Notes under the pieces: generated by a model | What the model was told of the DNA's origin: nothing | What the model saw: only the letters and a program-made list of their open reading frames with translations | Databases searched by the model: none | Shown here: positions 1-10,663 of the stretch, piece by piece | How the letters are laid out: every line of letters starts with the position of its first letter | How positions within the stretch are numbered: position 1 is the first letter of the stretch | Translations under genes and position numbers: made by a program | Assembly (NCBI GenBank): GCA_016779605.1 | Contig: JADHNH010000007.1 | Span: forward strand, 1-59,702 | Reading direction: 5' to 3' | DNA: 59,702 nucleotides | Origin: Nevskia sp. | Lineage (GTDB): Bacteria; Pseudomonadota; Gammaproteobacteria; Nevskiales; Nevskiaceae

Positions 1-380
1 GGCTTCGATGTCGTCCGGCTGGAGCTTTTCTTTCCAGGACGGCATGGCGTTTTTGCCGTTGGTCACGGAGTGGACGAAGCGGGCCTTGTCGTCGTGCGGG
101 AAGGTGCGCAGGTCGAACACGCCGGGCCCCGGGTTCATCATGTGGAAGCCGTGGCAGTGGGAGCAGGTGTGGCGGAAGATTTCCTCGCCCTTGGCGGCGA
201 GCTTCGGGTCAGCCGCCGCGGCCGGCGCAGTTGCGGGCGTGGCGGCCGGAGTGGCGGACGGCGCAGCCGCGGACTCGTCCGCCCATGCGCCGCCCATTGC
301 TGCTGCGGCGCCCAGGCCGCACAAGATCACGAACTGCCGCGCAGCCCGCCCGTAAGCCGTGTAAACCGACACTCTCATTC
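1..380 (-). CDS. c-type cytochrome (3' end beyond the window)
   Basis: Exported c-type cytochrome, likely the electron acceptor of the PQQ dehydrogenases encoded just upstream. Translation from the ATG at 378-380 gives an N-terminal signal sequence (hydrophobic FVILCGLGAAAAMGG, then AWA), an Ala/Pro/Thr-rich linker, and a heme-binding CSHCH near residue 70. A Met-containing stretch follows (NAMPSW), and its Met is a plausible sixth heme ligand. The gene starts 6 bp after the stop of the upstream dehydrogenase, so it is probably cotranscribed. The C-terminus lies outside the window. Small XoxG-like or other class I cytochromes commonly accompany heme-less quinoproteins; which subgroup this belongs to cannot be decided from the fragment. 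Confidence 0.85.
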
Positions 381-386
381 AAATTC

Positions 387-2093
387 TCACTTGCCATCGA
401 TCAAAGCGAAAGTCCACAGCGACCCGCCGGTGGGCACGTTGTTCAGCCGCGGGTCGGCGGCGAACAGCGAATAGGCGCCGCCGATGCCGCTGGCGACGGT
501 GATGTACTGCCGCCCGTTCAGCTCCCAGGTGGTCGGTATGCCGACAATGCCGGACCCGGTCTGGAACTGCCACAATTTTTTGCCGGTATGGCTGTCGAAC
601 GCCATGAACTCGCCGGTCTGCGCGCCGGTGAACACCAGCCCGCCGTCGGTGGACAGCACCCCGCCCATGTAGGGGATGTCCGACTCCACCTGCCAGCGCG
701 CCTTGCCGGTGAGCGGGTCGATGGCCTTCAGGAATCCGCGCTTGCCGTCGGCCGGCCACACCCAGCCGCTGAAGTCCACGGCGATGAACCACTGGCCCTT
801 GGACTGCTCCTGCTTCTCGGTGCGGTAGACGTAACCCCAGTTGAGCGTGTTGGCGTAGGCCAGGCGCTCGCGCGGGTCGTACGACATGGGCGACCAGTTC
901 TTGCCGCCGAAGCTGGCCGGGAAGATCTGCTCCGGCTGCGCCATCTCCGGCGCCTGCTTGATGCGCGTGGTCAGCTCGGTGTCGATGGGCCTGCCGCTAG
1001 CCAGGTCGATGCCCTTGGCCCAGTTGATCCTGTCGATGAACGGGTTGGCCGCCAGCGGCTTGCCGGTGGCGCGGTCCAGCACGTAGAAAAAGCCGTTGCG
1101 GTTGGCCTGCAGGATGACCTTGCGCATCTGCCCGCCCACTTTCAGGTCCGCCAGCACCAGCTCGTTGGTGCCGTCGTAGTCGAACGGGTCGTTGGGGCTG
1201 AACTGGTAATGCCAGGCGATCTCGCCGGTCTTGGGCCGGATGGCGATGGCCGAGCAGATATACAGGTTGTCGTGCGGCTGCGCGCCGCTGTTGCGCAGCG
1301 CGGGGTTCCAGGGGCCGCCGTTGCCCACGCCCCAGAACACCAGGTCCAGGTCCGGGTCGTAGGAGCCGGTGAGCCAGGTGGCGCCGCCGCCGCGCAGGTA
1401 GTTGTCGCCCACCCAGGTGTCGCCGCCGGGCTCGTCCGGCGCGGCGGTGGTGTAGCGCCGCCACAGGTGCTTGCCGGTGGCGGGCTCCCAGCCGTCGAGG
1501 AAGCCGCGGGTGCCGTATTCGCCGCCGGCAATGCCGGTGATGAGCACGCCGCCGGCCACCATCGGCGCGCCGGTCATGGAATAGCCGTCCTTGTAGTTGG
1601 CCGCCTGCTGGCGCCACAGCTCCTTGCCGGTCTTCAGGTCCAGCGCCACCACGAAGGCGTCCAGGGTGCCACGGAACAGCTTGCCGTCATACGCCGCCGC
1701 GCCGCGGTTGTGCGAACCGCAGCAGCCTTCGGCGAACACGTCCTGCGGCAGGTTGACCGGCGTGCGCCACAGCTGCCGGCCGCTGCGCGCATCCAGCGCC
1801 ACAGTGGCATCGGTGGTGGTGGCGTACATCACGCCGCCGATCACCAGCGGCTGGGTTTCCTGCGGGTAGTTGTTCGACAGGCTCAGGTTCCACACCGGCA
1901 CCAGGTGCTTCACCGTGGCGCGGTTGACCTGCTTGAGCGGGCTGTGCTGCTGCAGGTCGTGGCCCAGGCCGTAGGTGCCGGCGTCGCCGGCCGCCGCCGC
2001 CAGGCCGGGCACCAATGCCGGGGCCAGGGCCGCGGCGGCCGCCACTGCGATGCACAGGCGCCGCAGGCTGGCGCTCCGCCGCGTTGCCATCAT
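387..2093 (-). CDS. PQQ-dependent methanol/ethanol-family dehydrogenase, second tandem copy
   Basis: Periplasmic quinoprotein alcohol dehydrogenase of 568 aa with an eight-bladed propeller fold and no C-terminal heme domain, so electrons must leave through a separate cytochrome such as the one encoded next. A signal peptide covers about residues 1-34. The adjacent Cys pair of the PQQ pocket is C124-C125 (CCGSHNRG). Predicted metal/PQQ ligands by family alignment are E192 (GGEYG), N258 (GVGNGG) and D305 in FDYDG. The additional D307 two residues on marks lanthanide-using members (XoxF, PedH). I chose the ATG at 2091-2093, 4 bp after the upstream stop; a longer frame would overlap the upstream gene and add residues before the signal peptide. 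It is highly similar to the upstream copy, indicating tandem duplication. The substrate is unknown. Confidence 0.9.
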   Translation of the reverse strand: MMATRRSASLRRLCIAVAAAAALAPALVPGLAAAAGDAGTYGLGHDLQQHSPLKQVNRATVKHLVPVWNLSLSNNYPQETQPLVIGGVMYATTTDATVALDARSGRQLWRTPVNLPQDVFAEGCCGSHNRGAAAYDGKLFRGTLDAFVVALDLKTGKELWRQQAANYKDGYSMTGAPMVAGGVLITGIAGGEYGTRGFLDGWEPATGKHLWRRYTTAAPDEPGGDTWVGDNYLRGGGATWLTGSYDPDLDLVFWGVGNGGPWNPALRNSGAQPHDNLYICSAIAIRPKTGEIAWHYQFSPNDPFDYDGTNELVLADLKVGGQMRKVILQANRNGFFYVLDRATGKPLAANPFIDRINWAKGIDLASGRPIDTELTTRIKQAPEMAQPEQIFPASFGGKNWSPMSYDPRERLAYANTLNWGYVYRTEKQEQSKGQWFIAVDFSGWVWPADGKRGFLKAIDPLTGKARWQVESDIPYMGGVLSTDGGLVFTGAQTGEFMAFDSHTGKKLWQFQTGSGIVGIPTTWELNGRQYITVASGIGGAYSLFAADPRLNNVPTGGSLWTFALIDGK

Positions 2094-2097
2094 GGCC

Positions 2098-3798
2098 TCA
2101 CTTGGCGTCGTACAGGGCAAACGTCCACAGCGAGCCGCCGGGCGGCACGTTCTTCAGCCGCTCGTCGCCGCCGAACAGCGCGTACACGCCGCCGATGCCG
2201 CTGGCGATGGTGATGTACTGGCGGCCGTTGCGCTCCCAGGTGATGGGAATGCCGACGATGCCCGAGCCGGTCTGGAACTGCCACAGCTTCTTGCCGTTGG
2301 CGGCGTCGAACGCCATGAACTCGCCGGTGAGCGCGCCGGTGAACACCAGGCCGCCGTCGGTGGACAGCACGCCGCCGAAGTTCGGCACGTCGAAGCCCAC
2401 CTTCCACTTGCTCTTGCCGGTGAGCGGGTCGATGGCACGCAGGTAGCCGCGCTTGCCGTCTTCCGGCCAGGTCCAGCCGTTCAGGTCCATGGCCAGGAAC
2501 CACTGGCCGCGCACGTGCTCCTGCTTCTCCGTGCGGTAGGGGTAGCCGAAGTTGAGCGTGTTGGCGAAGGCCAGGTGGCTGTGCGGGTCGTAGGACATCG
2601 GCGACCAGTTCTTGCCGCCCAGCGCCGACGGCCAAATCTCCACCGGCTTGTCCATTTCCGGCGTGTTGCGCACCTGGGTGGTGATGTCGCTGTCGATCGG
2701 CCGGCCGCTCTTCAGGTCGATGCCCTTGGCCCAGGTGATCTTGTCGACGAACGGGTTGGCCGCCAGCAGTGCGCCGGTGGCGCGGTCCAGCACGTAGAAG
2801 AAGCCGTTGCGGTTGGCCTGGATGATCACCTTGTGCGGCGCCCCGCCCACCTGCAGGTCCGCCAGGATCAGCTCGTTGGTGCCGTCGTAGTCATACGGGT
2901 CGTTGGGGCTGAACTGGTAGTGCCAGACGATCTCGCCGGTCTTGGGCTTGATCGCCAGCGCCGAGCAGATGTACAGGTCGTCGTGCGGCTTGTCGCCGGC
3001 GTTGCGCAGGGCCGGGTTCCACGGGCCGCCGTTGCCCACGCCCCAGTAGACCAGGTCCAGGTCCGGGTCGTACGAGCCGGTGAGCCAGGTCGGGCCGCCG
3101 CCGCGCAGGTAGTTGTCGCCCACCCAGGTGTCGCCGCCCGGCTCGTCCGGGCCGGCGGTGGTGAAGCGGTGCCACAGGTGCTTGCCGGTGGCCGGGTCCC
3201 AGCCGTCGAGGAAGCCGCGCGTGCCGAACTCGCCGCCGGAGATGCCGGTGATCAGCACGCCGTCGGCGACCAGCGGGGCGCCGGTGATGGAATAGCCGTC
3301 CTTGTAGTCGGCCGCCTGCTGGCGCCACAGCTCCTTGCCGGTCTTCATGTCCAGCGCCACCACGAAGGCGTCCAGCGTGCCGCGGAACAGCTTGCCGTCG
3401 TAAGCCGCCACGCCGCGGTTGTGCGAGCCGCAGCAGGTCACCGCGTGCACGTCCTGCGGCAGCGTCACCGGCGTGCGCCAGAGCTGCCTGCCGCTGACCG
3501 CGTCGACCGCCACGGTGGCGTCGGTGGTGGTGGCGTACATCACGCCGTCGATCACCAGCGGCTGGGTTTCCTGCGGGTAGTTGTTCGACAGGCTCAGGTT
3601 CCACACCGGCACCAGGCGCTTGACGTTGGCCTTGTTGACCTGCTTGAGCGGGCTGTGCCGCTGCAGGTCGTAGCCCATGCCGTAGGTGGCGATCTCGCCC
3701 GGCGTCTTGGCGCCGCCCTTCAGGTCCGCGTCGGTGGGTGCGGCGGCCCAGGCGGGCAGGCTCGCGGCCAGCATGATCCCGAACAGATAGTTTTTCAT
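2098..3798 (-). CDS. PQQ-dependent methanol/ethanol-family dehydrogenase, first tandem copy
   Basis: Periplasmic PQQ alcohol dehydrogenase, 566 aa, first gene of the operon dehydrogenase - dehydrogenase - cytochrome c. The signal peptide (MKNYLFGIMLAASLPAWA) ends near residue 20. The disulfide-ring cysteines are C122-C123. Ligand positions by family alignment are E190 (GGEFG), N256 (GVGNGG) and D303 of YDYDG, with the lanthanide-type extra Asp at D305. No heme c motif (CxxCH) is present, so it is not a quinohemoprotein. It differs from its neighbour mainly in surface stretches, for example 264-275 and the loop around 350-380, so the two copies may differ in substrate or expression. XoxF versus ethanol-type clade cannot be resolved by eye. 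Confidence 0.92.
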   Translation of the reverse strand: MKNYLFGIMLAASLPAWAAAPTDADLKGGAKTPGEIATYGMGYDLQRHSPLKQVNKANVKRLVPVWNLSLSNNYPQETQPLVIDGVMYATTTDATVAVDAVSGRQLWRTPVTLPQDVHAVTCCGSHNRGVAAYDGKLFRGTLDAFVVALDMKTGKELWRQQAADYKDGYSITGAPLVADGVLITGISGGEFGTRGFLDGWDPATGKHLWHRFTTAGPDEPGGDTWVGDNYLRGGGPTWLTGSYDPDLDLVYWGVGNGGPWNPALRNAGDKPHDDLYICSALAIKPKTGEIVWHYQFSPNDPYDYDGTNELILADLQVGGAPHKVIIQANRNGFFYVLDRATGALLAANPFVDKITWAKGIDLKSGRPIDSDITTQVRNTPEMDKPVEIWPSALGGKNWSPMSYDPHSHLAFANTLNFGYPYRTEKQEHVRGQWFLAMDLNGWTWPEDGKRGYLRAIDPLTGKSKWKVGFDVPNFGGVLSTDGGLVFTGALTGEFMAFDAANGKKLWQFQTGSGIVGIPITWERNGRQYITIASGIGGVYALFGGDERLKNVPPGGSLWTFALYDAK

Positions 3799-3910
3799 TG
3801 ACCTCGACTTCCCTTGCTCACAAAAAATCTGGTTTGCCGACCGAAGGCGGCGCGGCGGCCGTGGCGGCCCTGCCGCGCCTTTATCGTTGCCGTCCGCGGC
3901 GCGCCGCGGC

Positions 3911-4807
3911 TCAGGCGGTGTGCTTGCGGATGAACGCGCCCAGCTCCTGGATTGCGGTTTCGCCTTCCTCCAGCCGGCTGGCGAAGATCTGGAACACGTG
4001 GATCTGGCCTTTCCAGGCCTTCAGCGTCACGTCCACGCCGGCGTCCTTGGCCTTCTTGGCGATGCGCGCGGCGTCGTCGTACAGGGTCTCGCGCTCGCCC
4101 ACGTGGATCAGCAGCGGCGGCAGGCCGCGCAGGTCGCCGTACAGCGGCGCGGCCAGCGGGTTGCGCAGGTCGCCGTTCTGCACGTAGGTCTTGCCCATCT
4201 GCTCGATCATCGGCTTGTGCACCATCGGGTCGATGGCGTCGCGGCTGACCATCGACTCGCCCAGGGCCTCCAGGTCCACCCAGGGCGACAGCGGCGTGGC
4301 GCAGGCGGGCTGCGGGTCGCCGCCCTGCTTCAGGGCCAGCAGGGTGGCGATGGCCAGGCCGCCGCCGGCGGAGTCGCCGGCAATGGCGATGCGCTTGGCC
4401 GGGATGCCCTGCTTGAGCAGCCAGCGGTAAGCCGCCACCGCATCGTCCACCGCCGCCGGGAACGGGTTTTCCGGCGCCAGGCGGTAGTCCAGCGAGAGCA
4501 CCCGCGCCTGCGCCGCGCGCGACAGGCGCTCGCACAGGTCGCGGTGCGAGTGCACCGAGCCCAGCACGTAGCCGCCGCCGTGCACGTACAGGATGGCGCG
4601 GTCCTTGGACGCGTTGGGCGCGCTGATCCACTCGGCCTTGACGCCGCCGGCGTCGACCTTCTCGGACTTGGCGCCGACTTCGTACTTGACGTCGGCGAAC
4701 AGGTTGTCCCAGCCCTTGCGCATGGTGTCCAGCGTGGTGTCGGGGCCCCAGGCGCCGAAGGTGGCGACGACGTCGTGGATGACCGCGTCAAGCTGCGTAT
4801 TGGACAT
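3911..4807 (-). CDS. alpha/beta hydrolase of the HSL (family IV) esterase type
   Basis: Probable cytoplasmic carboxylesterase, 298 aa, no signal peptide. The HSL-family oxyanion motif HGGGY is at 76-80 and the nucleophile motif GDSAGG has S146. A late acidic residue (in GERETLYDD) and the C-terminal His in GQIHVFQ complete the expected triad. Length is normal for the family. The start is the ATG at 4805-4807, preceded by GGAGAG. The reading frame stays open far upstream, but that stretch lies opposite trkH and has no protein-like character. It is transcribed divergently from trkH and lies 112 bp downstream of the PQQ operon's first gene on the other side. The natural ester substrate is not evident. 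Confidence 0.9.
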   Translation of the reverse strand: MSNTQLDAVIHDVVATFGAWGPDTTLDTMRKGWDNLFADVKYEVGAKSEKVDAGGVKAEWISAPNASKDRAILYVHGGGYVLGSVHSHRDLCERLSRAAQARVLSLDYRLAPENPFPAAVDDAVAAYRWLLKQGIPAKRIAIAGDSAGGGLAIATLLALKQGGDPQPACATPLSPWVDLEALGESMVSRDAIDPMVHKPMIEQMGKTYVQNGDLRNPLAAPLYGDLRGLPPLLIHVGERETLYDDAARIAKKAKDAGVDVTLKAWKGQIHVFQIFASRLEEGETAIQELGAFIRKHTA

Positions 4808-5023
4808 GGCTCTCTCCAGGCACGAATTGAAAATTCCGGTTTTGGATCGCTTTGCGCGCGGCATTGGCCTTCTTGAGGACCGGTCTGCCGCCGGCGCTCC
4901 CGCGCATTTTCGATAGCGTACTATAACCGCGCCGCCGCGCTCCTGCCGCCACCGCGGCCCTTGGCGCCCGTGTAAACTGCCGGCTTCGCGCATTTTTCGG
5001 CCCACTGCCCCGGAGCGTCCTGG

Positions 5024-6484
5024 TTGTTCAGGGATTTCTTGCACGTCGCCGGCCCGCTCGGCAGCCTGCTGATGGCGTTCAGCGCGGCGTTCATCCTGCC
5101 CATCGGCGCCAGCCTGCTGTACGACGACGGCGCGCTGCTGCCGTTCGCGTTTTCGGCGGTGGCCGACTTCGCCCTGGGGCTGCTGCTGTGGCGTACCGCG
5201 CGCCGGCACGAGCGCGAGCTGAAATCGCGCGACGGCTACCTGCTGGTGGCCCTGGCCTGGCCGCTGCTGGCCGCCACCGCGATGCTGCCGCTGGCGCTGG
5301 CGCTGCCGGGGCTGAGCTTCAGCCGCGCCTACTTCGAGGCGATGTCGGGCATCACCACCAGCGGCGCCACCGTGCTGACCAACGTCGACCACCTGCCGCA
5401 GGCGGTCAACCTGTGGCGCCACGAGCTGTGCTGGCTGGGCGGCCTGGGCATCATCAGCCTGGGGATGGCGGTGCTGCCGCTGCTGGGCATCGGCGGCATG
5501 CAGATCTACCGCGCCGAGTCCACCGGGCCGGTCAAGGAAAGCAAGCTCACGCCGCGCTTCGTGCAGACGGTGCGCTCGCTGTGGCTGATCTACGGCGGCC
5601 TCACCGTCGCCTGCATCCTGGCGCTGCGCCTGGCCGGCATGAACTGGTTCGACGCCGTCTGCCACGCCTTCTCGGTGCTCTCGCTGAGCGGCTTTTCCAC
5701 CCACGACGCCAGCATCGGCTACTTCGACTCGCCGCTGATCGAGCTGGTGCTGGTGGTGTTCATGCTGCTCGCCGGCATCAACTTCGCCACCCATTACCTG
5801 GCCTGGCGCCGCAAGAGCCTGCGCGTCTACGCGCGCGACGCCGAGGCGCGCGCGTTCCTGGTGCTGCTGCTGGCGAGCTGCATGGGCCTGGCGCTGTACG
5901 TGCGGCTGCAGGGCGTGTACCCGGACTACTGGAGCGCGCTGCGCCACGCCGGCTTCAACACCATCGCGGTGGCCACCGGCTGCGGCCTGTTCAGCGCCGA
6001 CTACGACGCCTGGCCGCTGTTCGCCGGCCTGTGGATGCTGCTGCTGTCGTGCCTGGCGGCCTCGGCCGGCTCCACCGGCGGCGGCATCAAGATGGTGCGC
6101 ACGCTGATCCTGTTCAAGCAGAGCTCGCGCGAGCTGTTCGGCCTGGTGCACCCCACCGCCGTGCACACCCTGAAGGTCGGCGGCCAGGTGATCACCGCGC
6201 GCGCCGCGCTGTCGGTGCTGAGCTTCGTGCACCTGTACACCGTCACCATCGTCGGCCTGACCCTGGTGCTGATCCTCAGCGGCATGGACGTGCTGTCGGC
6301 CTTCACCGCCATCATCGCCACCATCAACAACGGCGCCCACGGCCTGCGCGAAGTCGGCCCGACCCACAACTTCGCATCGCTGAGCGACTTCCAGCTGTGG
6401 GTCTGCACGTTTTCGATGCTGGCCGGGCGGCTGGAGCTGTTCGTGCTGATCGTGCCGTTCACTCCCGCCTATTGGCGGGAGTGA
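5024..6484 (+). CDS. trkH: Trk-type potassium uptake membrane protein TrkH
   Basis: Inner-membrane K+ translocating subunit, 486 aa, built of four membrane-pore-membrane repeats. The pore-loop signatures are visible: SGITTSGATVL, LSLSGFSTHD, GFNTIAVATG and INNGAHG followed by VGPTHNF. A Gly-rich SAGSTGGGIK turn precedes the last loop. The best start is TTG at 5024 with GGAG nine bases upstream; the next in-frame ATG would cut into the first helix. TrkH needs the cytoplasmic NAD-binding TrkA, which is encoded convergently just downstream. The two stops face each other across 138 bp containing a 31-bp perfect inverted repeat. Confidence 0.95.
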   Translation: MFRDFLHVAGPLGSLLMAFSAAFILPIGASLLYDDGALLPFAFSAVADFALGLLLWRTARRHERELKSRDGYLLVALAWPLLAATAMLPLALALPGLSFSRAYFEAMSGITTSGATVLTNVDHLPQAVNLWRHELCWLGGLGIISLGMAVLPLLGIGGMQIYRAESTGPVKESKLTPRFVQTVRSLWLIYGGLTVACILALRLAGMNWFDAVCHAFSVLSLSGFSTHDASIGYFDSPLIELVLVVFMLLAGINFATHYLAWRRKSLRVYARDAEARAFLVLLLASCMGLALYVRLQGVYPDYWSALRHAGFNTIAVATGCGLFSADYDAWPLFAGLWMLLLSCLAASAGSTGGGIKMVRTLILFKQSSRELFGLVHPTAVHTLKVGGQVITARAALSVLSFVHLYTVTIVGLTLVLILSGMDVLSAFTAIIATINNGAHGLREVGPTHNFASLSDFQLWVCTFSMLAGRLELFVLIVPFTPAYWRE

Positions 6485-6494
6485 ACGGCACGAT

Positions 6495-6614
6495 GGGAAT
6501 CGGCAGACGGGATTCGGGAATCGTAAAAACCGGGTCCGGTTGGATCGGAAGAACGATGCGCAGCTCATGCCGCCGTCGTCTTGTACGATTCCCGAATCCC
6601 GTCTGCCGATTCCC
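6495..6614. repeat. 31-bp perfect inverted repeat, GGGAATC family
   Basis: Arms 6495-6525 and 6584-6614 are exact reverse complements (31 of 31 bases) around a 58-bp loop. Each arm is an imperfect run of GGGAATCG-like units ending in ATCGTA at the loop side. It occupies the gap between the converging trkH and trkA stops, so it could fold in either transcript and serve as a bidirectional terminator or mRNA 3' end protector. Related arrays recur at 8.2, 19.3, 25.2, 35.7 and 49.3 kb. Confidence 0.9.
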
Positions 6615-6622
6615 GGCCTTCA

Positions 6623-8002
6623 TCAGATAAACGTCAATCCCACCTGGAACAGCTTCTCCACTTCCCGCGTGCGGCGCTTGTCGACGATGAACAGGATGAC
6701 GTGGTCTTCGGCTTCGACCATGGTTTCGCCGTGGGCGATGAGCACGTCGTCGCCGCGCACGATGGCGCCGATGGTGGTGCCGGGCGGCAGCTTGATCTCC
6801 TCCAGCCGGCGGCCGACCACCTTGGAGTTGCTGCGGTCGCCATGCGCCACCGCCTCGATCGCCTCGGCGGCGCCGCGGCGCAGGCTGTGCACCTTGACCA
6901 CGTCGCCGCGCCGCACGCGCGCCAGCAGCGCGCTCACCGTCGCCTGCTGCGGCGAGATGGCGATGTCGATGGCGCCGCCTTCGACCAGGTCCACGTAAGC
7001 CAGGCGGTTGATCAGCGACAGCGCCTTGTGCGCGCCCAGGCGCTTGGCCAGCATCGCCGAGAGGATGTTGGCCTCGTCGTCGTTGGTGACGGCGCAGAAC
7101 ACGTCGACGTCCTCGATGTTCTCCTCCACCAGCAGGGCCTGGTTGGCGGCGTCGCCGGCCAGCACCACCACGTGGTTGAGGTCCTCGGACAGCTTGCGCG
7201 CGCGCTCGCGCGAACGCTCGATGATCTTGACCTGCACCTTGCCGGCCAGCTCGCGCGCCAGGCGCGCGCCGATGCGGCCGCCGCCGGCCAGCATGACGCG
7301 CTTGACCGGGCGGTCCAGCTTGCGCAGCTCGGCCATGATCTTGGGGATGTTGGCGGCGGCGGCGACGAAGAACACCTCGTCCTCGGCCTCCAGGATGGTC
7401 TCGCCCTCGGGCAGGATCGGCCGGCCGCGGCGGTAGATGGCGGCGACGCGCGCGTCCACCCCTTCGGGCAGGTGCGAGGGCAGCTCCTTGAGCTGCCGCC
7501 CCACCAGCGGGCCGCCGTAGTAGGCGCGCACGCCGACCAGGCGCACGCGGCCGCCGGCGAAGTCCACCACCTGCAGCGCCCCGGGATAGTCGATCAGTCG
7601 GCGGATCGAGTCGGTGACCAGCTGCTCCGGGCTGATGCGCAGGTCCACCGACAGCGCGTCCGACAGGAACAGCTTCTCCTCCTCCTCCAGGTATTCCACT
7701 GCGCGCACGCGGGCGATCTTGGCCGGCGTGTGGAACAGCGTCTGCGCGATGCGGCAGGCGAGCATGTTGGTCTCGTCGCTGTCGGTGACGGCGATGAGCA
7801 TGTCGGCGTCGTCCGCGCCGGCGCGGCGCAGAGTGTCCGGGTAGGCGGCGTGGCCCAGCACGGTGCGGATGTCCAGGCGCTCCTGCAAGCCGGCCACCGC
7901 CTGGGCGTTGATGTCGACGACGGTGATGTCGTTGGCTTCGCTGGCGAGGTTTTCGGCAAGCGTGCTGCCGACCTGGCCGGCGCCTAGGATGACGATTTTC
8001 AC
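6623..8002 (-). CDS. trkA: Trk system potassium uptake protein TrkA
   Basis: Cytoplasmic regulatory subunit of Trk, 459 aa from the GTG at 8000-8002, matching the usual length of about 458. It has two tandem RCK units. Each has a Rossmann NAD-binding domain (GAGQVG at the N-terminus; AGGGRIG about halfway) followed by a TrkA-C domain. An in-frame TTG 36 bp further upstream would add residues encoded by a GC hairpin and is unlikely. No clear Shine-Dalgarno precedes the GTG; the bases immediately upstream are C-rich and a perfect 12-bp stem hairpin ends 12 bases before the start. It partners with the adjacent trkH. Confidence 0.93.
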   Translation of the reverse strand: MKIVILGAGQVGSTLAENLASEANDITVVDINAQAVAGLQERLDIRTVLGHAAYPDTLRRAGADDADMLIAVTDSDETNMLACRIAQTLFHTPAKIARVRAVEYLEEEEKLFLSDALSVDLRISPEQLVTDSIRRLIDYPGALQVVDFAGGRVRLVGVRAYYGGPLVGRQLKELPSHLPEGVDARVAAIYRRGRPILPEGETILEAEDEVFFVAAAANIPKIMAELRKLDRPVKRVMLAGGGRIGARLARELAGKVQVKIIERSRERARKLSEDLNHVVVLAGDAANQALLVEENIEDVDVFCAVTNDDEANILSAMLAKRLGAHKALSLINRLAYVDLVEGGAIDIAISPQQATVSALLARVRRGDVVKVHSLRRGAAEAIEAVAHGDRSNSKVVGRRLEEIKLPPGTTIGAIVRGDDVLIAHGETMVEAEDHVILFIVDKRRTREVEKLFQVGLTFI

Positions 8003-8284
8003 GGGGGGAACGCTAACTTGCGCGGCGCAGCCGCGCAAGTTGGGAATCGGGAGAGACCGCCGAACTCGCAGTGTCCAGGCTTGTTGCCCTGGAACGCGGC
8101 GGCCTCTTCCCTCACCCCACCTCCCGCTCCGCGGGTGGTTCCCCCCTCTCCCGCGGGGCGGGAGAGGGGCATTAGTCGGCGGCGCAGCCGCCGGTTCTTG
8201 GATAGGGCATTCGATAATCGTAAAAACGCTGGGTCCGATTCAGTCCGGAGAAGTTGATTTGCACCTCCAGGCCTCTGAGGCTTC
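8003..8284. other. Intergenic region between glpK and trkA, filled with palindromes
   Basis: No gene seen. It contains a perfect hairpin at 8015-8041 (12-bp stem, 3-base loop) directly upstream of trkA. A GC-rich palindrome around 8098-8176 belongs to the common CTCTCCC...GGGAGAGGG intergenic class. A short hairpin (CGGCGGCGCAGCCGCCG) lies near 8178. An imperfect GGGAATC-family inverted array at about 8204-8311 has its right arm running into the 3' end of glpK. Confidence 0.75.
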
Positions 8285-9835
<1,551 letters not shown>

Positions 9836-9903
9836 CGGCGGGTCCGGCAGCAGACGGTGCCGGACAAGCTAACCGATCGGGGCGAGCCCCTGCCAGTTGC
9901 CGC

Positions 9904-10662
9904 CTAGGATTGGAGCCCGTTGGCGGCAGGCGCCGAAGTCAGCACCGGCCCGGTCGGCTTGCCGGTGGGCGAGCCGGCCGGCGGCTCCAGGCTCACCGCC
10001 AGGGTGATCTGGCCCTGCATCGGCATGCCCTTGGGCAGCGGCATCACGCCCTCGCCGACCAGCGGCAGCACGCCCAGCGGCACCGGCCCCTGCGGCGAGA
10101 CCCACCACAGCTGCAGGTCCATGCTGCGCAGGCCGAGCTTGATGTAGTCGCCGGCGGCTTCGGCGGTGATCATGCCGCGCGACGGCGACAGGCTCACGGT
10201 CCATTGCAGCGAGGAGCCCGGCATCTTCAGCAGGGCGACGAAGTCGCGCGCCGCCGACGGCTCCGGCTGCTGCAGCCGCGCCACCTGGTCGGCCTGGTTC
10301 TGCGGACGGTACTGCGCCAGCATGACCAGCGACACCATGGCCACCGCGGCCGCCAGCCCCGCCCAGATGCGCCAGATCGGCGGCGAGCCGGCGGCACGGG
10401 ATTCGGACGGCAGGCGGCGCAGCGGCACGCTGTTGCCGGTCTTGATGCGCAGCTGCAGCGACAGCCAGGCGGTCGGCGGCGGCGCCACCGGCTCCAGCTC
10501 GGCCAGCCCGCCCAGGCGCTGCTCCCAGGCCTGCACTTCGTCGCGCAGGGCAGGGTCCTGGCCGGCCAGCTTCTCGAAACGCCGGCGCGCAGCCCCGCGC
10601 AGCGTGCCCAGCACGTATTCGCCAGCCAGCGTTCTGCGTAAGTTCTGATCCTGATACTTCAC
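9904..10662 (-). CDS. Anti-sigma factor, RskA/ChrR-like membrane type
   Basis: Predicted inner-membrane anti-sigma factor of 252 aa. Residues 1-75 form the cytoplasmic sigma-binding part (RRTLAGEYVLGTLRG, then a Trp-containing QAWEQRLGGL as in RskA N-termini). One transmembrane helix lies near 95-115 (IWAGLAAAVAMVSLVML). The remainder is a periplasmic RskA-type domain ending in a Pro/Ala-rich tail. The GTG start at 10660-10662 is one base from the stop of the sigma gene, so the pair is translationally coupled. It would hold the cognate ECF factor inactive until a periplasmic signal releases it; the signal is not evident. Confidence 0.88.
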   Translation of the reverse strand: MKYQDQNLRRTLAGEYVLGTLRGAARRRFEKLAGQDPALRDEVQAWEQRLGGLAELEPVAPPPTAWLSLQLRIKTGNSVPLRRLPSESRAAGSPPIWRIWAGLAAAVAMVSLVMLAQYRPQNQADQVARLQQPEPSAARDFVALLKMPGSSLQWTVSLSPSRGMITAEAAGDYIKLGLRSMDLQLWWVSPQGPVPLGVLPLVGEGVMPLPKGMPMQGQITLAVSLEPPAGSPTGKPTGPVLTSAPAANGLQS

Positions 10663-10663
10663 T

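Noticed and set aside
3911..6568. Very long minus-strand open frame running from the esterase across trkH
   Set aside because: Only the part up to 4807 looks like the esterase; the rest is antisense to trkH, rich in Ala/Gln/His/Arg typical of GC-rich shadow frames.
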